From assembly GCF_905171775.1 (NCBI RefSeq), contig NC_053494.1, positions 162,658,101 to 162,722,100 on the forward strand: DNA of 64,000 nucleotides. Direction: 5' to 3'. The position numbers were made by a program, and so were the translations under genes. The DNA is from Rana temporaria (Eukaryota > Chordata > Amphibia > Anura > Ranidae). Below are positions 56,722-64,000 of this stretch, piece after piece (positions within the stretch are counted from its first letter, which is position 1; every line of letters begins with the position of its first letter). The notes under the pieces are model-generated. The model searched no databases. It saw only the letters and a program-made list of their open reading frames with translations, and was not told the DNA's origin.

Positions 56722-58104
56722 TAGACATGTGTAGTTCATTTTGTTCCAAATTAAAACTCGGACTAATTAAAATTTTTCGAAAACTCAGTTGTATACGAAT
56801 TTCCGAATTATAATAGTACCGAATTGAAATGAATCCGAAATAACAAAAAAAATTTGGACGACATACGAATTTGAATACTTTTCTAATACTTTTCTAATAC
56901 TTTTCGTATTCGAAAAGTTTTTGAATTGGAATAATTTTCCAATTTCCAAAAACAGTAAAAAATAAAATAGAGAATAAAGGAATAGAATAAAAAAAATTAA
57001 TAGAAAAGAATATAGCAGAAAATAAAAGAATAGAAGATAATAGAGTAAAACAGAACAAAATAGAATAGAAAATAAAAGAACAGAATAGACTAGAATATAA
57101 TAGAAACAAATAGAATCGAATAACATAGAAATAATATATCCATCTTCCGAAATTCGAATTTCAAATAGAATTAATTTGAATTTCAAATAGAATTAATTTG
57201 AATTTCAAATAGAATTAATTTGAATTTCAAATAGAATTAATTCGAATTTGAATAGATTAGAAAATAATAGATTATAATATAATAGAAAATAACTGCATAG
57301 CATAGAAAAAAACAGAATAGAATAGAAAGAATATAACCATCTTCCGAGATTCAAATTTTGAATAGAATAACATTTTATTTGAATAGAAAAGAATAGAATA
57401 GAAAATAAAATAATGGAATAAAAAAAGAATAGAATAGAATAAACAAATAAAAAAAGTATAATAAAAAAACAATAGACTAGAATATATTATAATAGAAAGA
57501 ATATAACCATTTCCCAAAATTCAAATACAATCAATTTAAATTTGAATAGAATAGGAAAGAATAGATTAGAATAGAAATATGGGTACATTTATTCTATTTG
57601 GTTGTTTTTTTTCTATACTATTTTGTTATTTTCTATTCTATTCGACTCTATTCTTTTCTATTCTATTCAAATTCTATTTTATTCTATTATTTTTTATTCT
57701 ATCCTATTGTATTCTATTCTGTTCTTTTATTTTCTATCCTATTTTGTTTTGTTTTACTCCATTATATTATATTACATTATTTTATTTTATGTTATATTCT
57801 TTTATTTTCTGTTATTTTTTATAAAAAAAAATTCTATTCTATTCCTTTATTTTCTATTTTATTTTATTTGTAAATTGGAAAATTATTCAAATAAGAAAAT
57901 GATTGGAATTCGAAAACTTTTTGAATTAGAAAACTATTCAAAATTGATTCGAAGACTTTTTAATTTCGAAATATTTGAATCAATTTGAAAACGAATAAAC
58001 CAAATTAATTCTGAAAATGAATGAAACAAATTTAACTAAACTAATTTATGTAAATAACGAATCAAAGCAAAACAAAACAAAAATTTTTGTTCTTCACATG
58101 TCTA
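56722..58104. mobile_element. hAT-like element with a pentanucleotide hairpin interior
   Basis: Ends TAGACATGTG and its complement CACATGTCTA; GACAAAAC at 56714-56721 and 58105-58112 is a perfect 8-bp duplication inside L1 ORF2. The left half is dominated by AATAGA/GAATA words (56940-57570), the right half by TTCTATTC (57590-57880), so the element can fold into a long imperfect hairpin. GAATTTCAAATAGAATTAATTT repeats four times at 57170-57250. The Phe/Tyr/Ile/Leu-rich frames are translations of this tract. Confidence 0.9.
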
Positions 58105-58451
58105 GACAAAACCGGCTTAATCAGTAAGGATATAATGGGCAAGGAAAGAATTAAGTTGTATCACAAGAACCTTCCTCATTATCTTCTATTAAGGAAATCA
58201 GTCTATAATTGGCACAATCTCCATGATCTTTTCCTATTTTTGGTAAAACATGAATGAACGCCTTAGTCTCTTGATCAAGAAGGGATGTACCCCGCTTTGT
58301 CAATAATAAGAGAGTACAGATGAGGGGTCAAAATCTCATAATTTTTTTTATAATAATGACCAGAAAAGCCATCTGGGCCAGGGGCTTTAGATGGATTGAG
58401 GCTCTTAATTATCATTTGGATTTCGAATTCTGTAAACCTTTTCCATTAACT

Positions 58452-59005
58452 TCATATGAGTCTTATGTAATTTAGGTTGGGAACATGAAAAAATCTACCC
58501 ACCTGGTCTCTCTGAAAATAATCTGGTTTACCATATAAATTTGAATAAAAATCATAAAATTCTGATATTATTAATTGAGGATTTTGAGTTGGCAGGCTAT
58601 TTTTTAAGCGTAGTTTAGGAAAAGTTGGTGTAAAGACACAAGGGGTCAGTTTCCTTGCAAGAAACTTGATAGGTTTGTCAGAAATTGTAAACGATCTATG
58701 TTTAGACCATTGTGGGCATTTTCCTGAGTGGTAAGACCAAAAGTTAAAGCAGTGCATGCCATATACATTTTATATCAAATATCAACTAAAGGTTTCATAC
58801 ATTGTTCTGTTTGAAGATTAATCAGATCTGTTTCTTGTTGTTTAATAGTATTTTCAAGATTACACTTTATTCTGGCTGGGACCTGAATCAACTTACCCTG
58901 AATGGTGGCTTTATGGGCCACCCAATTAATGATAGGAGACGAAAAAGTTGCGCAATTCTGACTCGATTTACCATTATACAGTTGGATCATTGAGTATAGA
59001 TGCAT
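58452..59005 (-). pseudogene. L1 ORF2, linker between endonuclease and reverse transcriptase
   Basis: Frames 59005-58775 (INWVAHKATIQGKLIQVPAR, LENTIKQQETDLINLQTEQ) and 58757-58452 (LARKLTPCVFTPTFPKLRLK, ISEFYDFYSNLYGK) match the typical L1 linker: AH.A..RG.LI, a helical section, and the FYSNLY segment that precedes RT. Confidence 0.82.
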
Positions 59006-59030
59006 TTAAGATGTGCAAGATGGAGATTTT

Positions 59031-59757
59031 GGGGCAGATCCACATACAGCGGCGCATATTACCGCCGGGCGTAGCGTATCTAAGATACACTATGCCGCCG
59101 TAACTTACTTTTTTTTCGAATCCTCAAAGAATCCGCGCCGTAAGTTACGGCGGCGTAGTGTATCTTTGGCCGCGTAAGGGCGCGCAATTCAAATCGTTGT
59201 GATGGGAGCGTGTTTTATGTAAATACGTTGTGACCCAACGTAAATGCCATTTTTTTAACTGCGCATGCGCCGTCCGTGGGGGTATCCCAGTGCGCATGCT
59301 CGAAATTAAAACGGAACAAGCCAATGCTTACGACGGTGACGTCATTCTACGCAAATCCCTATTCGCGAACGACTTACGCAAACGACGTAAAAAATTTAAA
59401 ATTGGACGTGGGAACGACGGCCATACTTAACATTGAGTACGCCTCATTATAGCAGCTATAACTATAAGCCGGAAAAAGCCGAACGCAAACGACGTAAAAA
59501 AAAGCGCCGGCCGGACGTACGTTCGTGGATCGCCGTATCTAGCTAATTTGCATACTCGACGAGGAATTCGACGGAAACGCCACCTAGCGGCCGGCAGAAA
59601 AATGCACCTACGATCCGACGGCGTACTAAGACGTACGCCTGTCGGATCGAGCCCAGATGCAGTCGTATCTTGTTTTGTAGATACAAAACAAAGATACGAC
59701 GCGGGAAATTTGAAATTACGCGGCGTATCAATAGTAATTCTTCTGTGGATCTGGCCC
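59031..59757. mobile_element. Harbinger-like MITE, family A, inside L1
   Basis: Left GGGGCAGATCCACATACAGC, right TTCTGTGGATCTGGCCC; TTT on both sides (59028-59030 and 59758-59760). The L1 endonuclease frame reads through cleanly if the element and one TTT are ignored. The organisation (CGGCG-rich start, TTCAAAT block, GTGACCCAACGTAAATG, GCGCATGCGCC) parallels the first 300 bp of the autonomous element at 60234. Confidence 0.9.
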
Positions 59758-59928
59758 TTTGTCTATAAATTTGAAAGATTAAATTTTACTGGGGAATGGT
59801 TGGACCAGAGTATATTGAGTATTTGGACAGAGATATTAAAATGACATCTATGTTATCTCATCAATATCTGGTTCGATGGATGTAGTAGCAATTCTCAAAG
59901 AATTCTCAAGGTGCTCTTTAAATATTTT
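59758..59928 (-). pseudogene. L1 endonuclease C-terminal fragment
   Basis: The minus-strand translation includes ILWSNHSPVKFNLSNL, corresponding to the (S)DH.P(I/V) motif near the end of the APE-type endonuclease of L1. It is continuous with 59030 once the MITE is removed. Stops are present. Confidence 0.7.
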
Positions 59929-60233
59929 GGGGCAGATCCACAGAGAGAGTACGCCGGCGTATCTTATGTCCAGGTTAGTGTAGCTTAGTGTTAGATAGAT
60001 TTCTGTGTAGTTAGTGTAAGTGTACATTTCTTTAAGGTAGCTTAGTTTAGTGTGTGTTTAGTCTCTGTGTTTTGTGTATAAAAAAAAAAAAAATTAGCTT
60101 TAGTTTAGTCATATAAGTTTGTGTAAGTAGAGTTAGTGTTTAGTGCATATTAGTTTAGTATTTGTAGTCCTCGTCCTTGTCTGCGTCCTTCAGTCTAAAA
60201 AAAAAAAAAAAAAGTTTTAGCTGTAGTATTTTA
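59929..60233 (+). mobile_element. Left end of a further Harbinger-type element
   Basis: GGGGCAGATCCACAGAGAGA and GTACGCCGGCGTA open the element; then TTAGTG-rich non-coding sequence with two poly(A) runs (60079-60094 and 60197-60213). It is cut at 60231-60233 (TTA) by the next element, so the remainder should lie beyond 64000. Confidence 0.7.
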
Positions 60234-60824
60234 GGGCCAAATCCACAGCCAGCGGCGCAAAATAAGTATTTTCTAACTTATGTCATTTAAGTTACGGCGC
60301 CCTAAGTTGGTGTCGTAATTGCCGTATCCACAGCGCATTTGCGCACAAAAGTGCGCCTGCCGTAACGTAAATTCGGAGGCGTAAGGCGGGGTTATGGCAA
60401 GTGGGAAGGAAGTGGGTGTGCTTCATTGTAATGAGCCGTGACCCCATGCAAATGAAGGTCCGGCCGTACTGCACATGCGCGCACGAATCTGCTGCTCACT
60501 GCGCATGTGCAGAACTTTGCTTGGCGCAATCAGTGAGATAGGTAAAAGGCCAAGTGTACTTAGTTTGAGGATCGCACTGTGCTTAACTAGCTCCAGTCAA
60601 ACACACTTCATTTGCAAAAGTATTTCCCTGTGTTCCCTTCCATGAGCAATTTGCTTCTGCTCTTAGTTTGTCAGTGTTTGTTGGTAAGTTGTGTTTGATA
60701 GAGAAGTGTTGGAGGAGTAGTAGATAGTAGTTGTTGTTTGTTTGGGATAAGTGTAATTTTTGTTTGATTGTTTCTGCTAATTTTTTTGTTTGTTTTTTTT
60801 CTGCTTGGATTTTGTGTTTGGTTT

Positions 60825-60960
60825 TTGTGTGTTTGTATTTGACTTTGTAGTAGCTGTCTGCGTCTGTGTGTATTTTTGTGTATTTGTTTGGTGTGTATTT
60901 TTGTGTGTTTGTATTTGACTTTGTAGTAGCTGTCTGCTTGTGTGTGTATTTTTGTGTGTT
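60825..60960 (+). repeat. 76-bp tandem duplication in the leader of the Myb-like gene
   Basis: TTGACTTTGTAGTAGCTGTCTGC occurs at about 60839 and 60915 with matching TGTGTATTTTTGTGT flanks. It lies in T/G-rich sequence just before the start codon at 60999. Confidence 0.8.
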
Positions 60961-60998
60961 TGTCCTGTTTGGCTTCTTGTTGCTGGGTGGTGTCTGTG

Positions 60999-62412
60999 AT
61001 GGCCCCCAAACGCAGGAAGCTGAATTTTTCACATGTTGAAAAGCAAATCCTAGCCAGGTATATCATCCAATATGGAAGATATCTACATGGGCCTGATAGC
61101 CGGAACACCTCCCCGGCCCAAAGGAAGAGGATCTATGCCAAAATAACAGATCACATAAATGCGGCGGGGGGAGGGGAGACGAGGACCCCCGCTGGCATTA
61201 AGAAAAAGATCAATGATCTGAGGAGCGTGGTCCGCAATAAGGTGGCCAAGCTCACTGCGCATAGGAGGGGCACTGGAGGAGGGGGACCATGCCCCATCCG
61301 GCTGACTGAGGAGGAATGGGCAGTGGCCCGGTGTTTCGAGCCAGAGCAGGTGGTGGGCCTGCCTGGTTATCAGTCTGATGTTCCTGTGAGGCCAGGTAAG
61401 GTTTTTTTTTTTTTATTTGGTGATTAGCATGTGTGGGTGGGGGAAGGGAACATGTGCCAAGTGTGTGGATCCTCAAACCTGTGATTGTTTGGTGTCTTCC
61501 ACAGATGACCAGGAGATTGCTGGGCCATCACGCCAGGCTGCTGCACCACCCCAAAGACAGGAGGCTGCTGAGGAGTTCCCAGGGGAGGGGAGTGGCCAAA
61601 CCTCCCCTCATGAGGAGGCTGAGGGGGAGGAGGATGAGGGGGAGGAGGATGAGGGGGAGGAGGAAGAAGATCTCCAGATTGGCCGGGAAATCATTATTGC
61701 CACAGATCTGATGACCTTTGACGATACCCTTGAGGCTAGCCTTGAGGCTCCCCTTGAGGCTACCCCAGAGGCTCCCCTTGAGGCTACCCCAGAGGCTCCC
61801 CTTGAGGCTACCCCAGAGGCTACCCCAGAGGATCCCCCAGAGGCTGGCACCAGTCAGGCCACCATCAGGGGTAGCCCCTCCCACTCCTCCCACAACATGC
61901 CGCAACCCACAAGGGTCACTCTATCCCCTCCTACCTGGCCACAAGCCTCAGGGGCAGGCAGGATGGCGACCCAGGACACCAGGGTGGGGTCTGAGCATAT
62001 GCCAGGCAGTCTGCTGAGGGACAATGCCAAGCAGACCCGCAGTCTGGGTGACATCAAAAAAACTATGGCCAAGATGGAGCACAGCCTGGATGTAATGAGG
62101 GAGTCACTCAGTGATGTGGCCACCAATTCATTGGGTGTCATCACCTGTTTGTGGTCCCTGCATACCGCCACAACAGGCGTGGGCCAGGAGGTGACTGCCC
62201 TCACCCGGGCTGTGCAGGACAACACCCGGGCTGTGCAGGAGAACACACGGGCTGGCCAGGCCAATACGGCTGCCATCACTGACTGCCTGACCAGGATAGC
62301 AGTGGCCTTGGAGGGCAGGCCAGCCGGAGGTCAGACACCAGGGGAGGCTCCTCCCTCCCCTGCTCCCCCCCCAATGAAGATACTCCCTCCCCTGCTCACC
62401 CCCCCCCCGTGA
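60999..62412 (+). CDS. Harbinger Myb/SANT-like DNA-binding protein, two exons
   Basis: In PIF/Harbinger elements the second protein binds transposon ends and helps bring the transposase to the nucleus. Start chosen at ATG 60999 (MAPKRRKLNF), the first Met before the domain. Exon 1 ends at 61395 (CCAG|GTAAG); the intron 61396-61504 ends TTCCACAG; exon 2 resumes in frame (G|AT gives Asp, then DQEIAG), for about 434 residues in total. The N-terminal 90 residues are a helical Myb/SANT-like domain (HVEKQILARYIIQYGRYL... INDLRSVVRNKVAKL), similar in layout to the NAIF1 type. Then come an acidic segment (EEDEGEEDEGEEEEDL), a Pro/Glu/Ala repeat (LEAPLEATPEAP), and a helical C-terminal region (IKKTMAKMEHSLDVMRESLS, AVQDNTRAVQENTRAG). 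The stop at 62410-62412 follows a C run; in another frame an Arg-rich tail reaches a stop at 62501-62503. Confidence 0.9.
61626..61840 (+). repeat. Coding minisatellites in the Myb-like gene
   Basis: GAGGGGGAGGAGGAT-type 15-bp repeats encode the acidic run (about 61619-61668), and a 30-bp unit of GAGGCTCCCCTTGAGGCTACC type repeats about three times at 61740-61835, encoding alternating LEAP/LEAT/PEAP. Such tracts vary in copy number and may differ between element copies. Confidence 0.8.
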
Positions 62413-62503
62413 AGATCCTCCAGGTGCCCGTGGCCGTGCCCGTGGCCGTGCCCGTGCCCCTGCCCGTGGGCAGCCTAGACGGAGCACTCGCCGCCGGACT
62501 TAA

Positions 62504-62840
62504 ATACCAGGGGTACTTTTTTTTTTTTGCTTTAAAAATTTTGGTTATTATACTGTACTTATGATTTGGTTTATGTGTGTGAATGATGTGTGAATGTGGG
62601 GGGGTGGCATTCCTGACAAAATAAGGGTGTCACTCTCAGTTTTGGTGGAGAAGGGATCCCCAGGACCAGGGAGAAGTCATCCTAGGTTCCTGAATGGTGT
62701 ATGAATGCACAGTGACATAATTGGAGCCGTGGCGGGGCGTTACTGCTCCCAAGTACCAAAGGGGGGGGGGGGGGTACTTGGATCTAATCCAATTCGATGT
62801 GCATGTGATGTGTTTGTGCTAGGGACCACAGTGGTGTGCA
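62504..62840. other. 3' non-coding spacer between the convergent genes
   Basis: T10 run at 62518-62528 and G12 run near 62761-62772. No frame. Polyadenylation signals were not clearly identified. Confidence 0.5.
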
Positions 62841-62847
62841 TTCATGC

Positions 62848-63095
62848 ATTCTCATTGTGACATAAATCATGTGCGTTTCCAGAGACAACAACATTCTCAA
62901 TGTGTCATTAAACATGTGCGTTTACTGTGCAAAGCAACATTCTCATTGTCACATAATTCATGTGCGTTTGCAGTGAAAACAAATAATAACATTGTCACAT
63001 AATTCATGTGCGTTTGCAGTGAAAACAAATAATAACATTGTCACATAATTCATGTGCGTTTGCAGTGAAAACAAATAATATCATTGTGACATGAT
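62848..63095. repeat. 46-50 bp tandem array between the two Harbinger genes
   Basis: Five to six units with the core ACATAATTCATGTGCGTTTGCAGTG preceded by CATTGT. The three central ones (starting near 62945, 62991 and 63037) have a 46-bp period and are almost identical; outer ones are more divergent and about 50 bp. It lies just downstream of the transposase stop. Confidence 0.92.
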
Positions 63096-63105
63096 TTCTG
63101 GCCAT

Positions 63106-64000
63106 TTACTGAGAAAAGATGCCTTCTGCGAGGCGTCTCCTGGCTACTGTGCCCTCAGTAGACCGGGTAGAGTGGGCTAGGGGGGGATTGCCTGGGTGGG
63201 GGGTCAGGTCAGCACGTAAGTTAATCTCCAGTCCCCTTCTCATTGCAAAGTTATGAAGAATGCAACAAGCCCCTATTATTTGGCACACAAAGTCTGGGGA
63301 ATACAGCAGTGTACCCCCAGTCTTGTCCAGGCATCTGAAGCGGGACTTCAGCAGGCCAAATGTACGCTCCACTACTGCCCGGGTACGTATATGAGCCTCG
63401 TTGTAGCGTTGCTCTCCTGGGGTTTGGGGGTTCCTGAATGGGGTCATCATGTGAGGGCCCAGGGCATATCCAGAGTCACCTGGAAGGGAAAAGACAGGAG
63501 GATATTAGTCATGCATGTGCCCCATGTGATGTCTGCATCATGGGGGGGACAGTCATACCTGACACACATGTCACTCACCAACCAGCCAGCTGTCTCCATA
63601 CACGTTCTGCTCCAATTCACGTGCTATGTTGGTCTGCCTAAAGATGTAGCTGTCATGGCACGAACCTGGAAATTTGGCACACACATGCCAGATGAGGCCA
63701 TGGGCATCCACGATTACCTGGACATTGATGGAATGCCAGTTTTTGCGATTCCTGAACAGGTGCTCTGTATCATGGGGGGGCTGTAGTGCCACATGGGTAC
63801 AGTCAATGGCCCCGATGGTCCGTGGGAATCGTGCAATCTGATAGAAATCAGCCATGCTCTTCATTCGCTGGTCCTCCTGGGTGGGCTTTTCAAATTGACT
63901 GCCCATGCGTCTCAGTATTGCAGGGACAACCTGGTGCACACACCTGCTCATCGAGGACTGTACCATCCCAGCCAGACCTCCACATGTTCTCTGAAAAGAC
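63106..64000 (-). CDS. Harbinger DDE transposase, C-terminal two exons (5' part outside the window)
   Basis: Catalyses excision and integration of the element. Reading on the minus strand from the window edge: QRTCGGLAGMVQSSMSRCVH, then GAIDCTHVAL with the first Asp (codon 63804-63802), KFPGSCHDSYIF with the second Asp (63654-63652). Exon boundary at 63579 (GTTG|GTGAGT); the 99-base intron 63578-63480 ends CTTCCAG. The next exon restores LVGDSGYALGPHMMTPF, the conserved GDSGY(P/A)L block, and continues with RAVVERTFGLLKSRFRCL, holding the catalytic Glu (63369-63367), and IIGACCILHNF, then the stop near 63106. All three catalytic residues are intact. Family members are about 340-430 residues; about 265 are visible, with no stops. 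Introns are confirmed by family motifs crossing the junction. Confidence 0.93.

Larger units (their letters stand above)
54480..59928 (-). mobile_element. Second L1-type retrotransposon, degenerate and multiply interrupted
   Basis: Minus-strand ORF2 order is conserved from high to low coordinates: endonuclease C terminus (about 59925-59758, WSNHSPVKFNLSNL-like), linker, reverse transcriptase, post-RT region, Cys-rich end (55080-55020). Interruptions: hAT element 56722-58104 and Harbinger MITE 59031-59757. ORF1 and the 5' end are beyond 59928, where another Harbinger-type element starts. Many stops and frameshifts; older than the copy at 44.9 kb. No duplication identified. Confidence 0.87.
60234..64000 (+). 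mobile_element. PIF/Harbinger transposon, apparently autonomous, right end outside the window
   Basis: Left terminus GGGCCAAATCCACAGCCAGC preceded by TTA (60231-60233), the expected 3-bp target. It carries the two genes that define autonomous PIF/Harbinger elements: a Myb/SANT-like gene on the plus strand (60999-62412) and a DDE transposase on the minus strand (from 63106 past 64000), converging on a roughly 600-bp spacer with a tandem array. Both genes have short introns whose removal keeps the frame. The copy looks young: no stop or frameshift in either gene apart from the possible C-run slip described for the Myb gene. Confidence 0.92.

Noticed and set aside
56785..57988. Phe/Tyr/Ile/Leu-rich frames resembling membrane proteins
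   Set aside because: They translate the AATAG/CTATT hairpin of the hAT-type element.
61528..62487. Long minus-strand frames and a second plus-strand frame opposite the Myb-like gene
   Set aside because: Shadows of GC-rich repetitive exon 2; the spliced plus frame has the domain and the in-frame intron.
63253..63786. 177-codon plus-strand frame over the transposase
   Set aside because: Antisense shadow; the minus strand carries the DDE motifs and a coherent intron.
1..64000. CRISPR arrays, operons, ribosome binding sites or phage-like modules
   Set aside because: The window is vertebrate-type DNA; tandem repeats present lack spacer structure and there are no prokaryotic genes.

Overview
This is eukaryotic, almost certainly amphibian, intergenic DNA. 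The repeat content (Tc1-like, PIF/Harbinger-like and hAT-like DNA transposons, TTAA-flanked palindromic elements, L1-type and CR1/L2/Rex1-type non-LTR retrotransposons, Penelope-like fragments, GATA and CA microsatellites) matches what I know of ranoid frog genomes. The species assignment is inference. I found no host protein-coding gene, rRNA, tRNA or CRISPR array. Nearly every open frame above noise is transposon-derived; several of the longest remaining frames are read through simple repeats and are not genes.

Layout. 0-5.5 kb: tandem repeats, a (TA)n tract and two non-autonomous DNA elements. 5.5-11.2 kb: a Tc1-like transposon with long inverted ends whose transposase is broken by two later insertions, each bounded by its own target-site duplication (15 bp and 12 bp); the first contains a well-formed hammerhead-ribozyme motif on the minus strand. 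11.9-13.2 kb: an hAT-type element with a perfect 8-bp duplication. 14-20 kb: TTAA elements, a 600-bp palindrome, a 20-27-bp minisatellite split by a Harbinger MITE, and a second Tc1-like element. 20-41 kb: AT-rich unassigned DNA with scattered MITEs, two LINE 3' fragments and large microsatellites. 41-44.7 kb: a Penelope-like fragment with a GIY-YIG nuclease end between inverted arms, then another palindromic element. 44.9-48.3 kb: a minus-strand L1 copy with a perfect 16-bp duplication, lacking its endonuclease and reverse transcriptase. 48.4-51.8 kb: composite repeats with a tandem duplication of about 1.28 kb. 54.5-59.9 kb: a second minus-strand L1, interrupted by an hAT element and a Harbinger MITE.

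The most intact genetic unit is at the right edge (60.2 kb to beyond 64 kb): a PIF/Harbinger transposon with two convergent, intron-containing genes, a Myb/SANT-like DNA-binding protein (+) and a DDE transposase (-). In this superfamily the two proteins act together, the Myb-like partner helping nuclear import and binding of transposon ends by the transposase. Its left terminus closely resembles the termini of many short elements in the window, which are plausibly mobilised by proteins of this kind.

Coordinates of repeat ends were read by eye; where a duplication is quoted, both copies were located. No database search or alignment was run, so family names rest on recognised motifs and termini.
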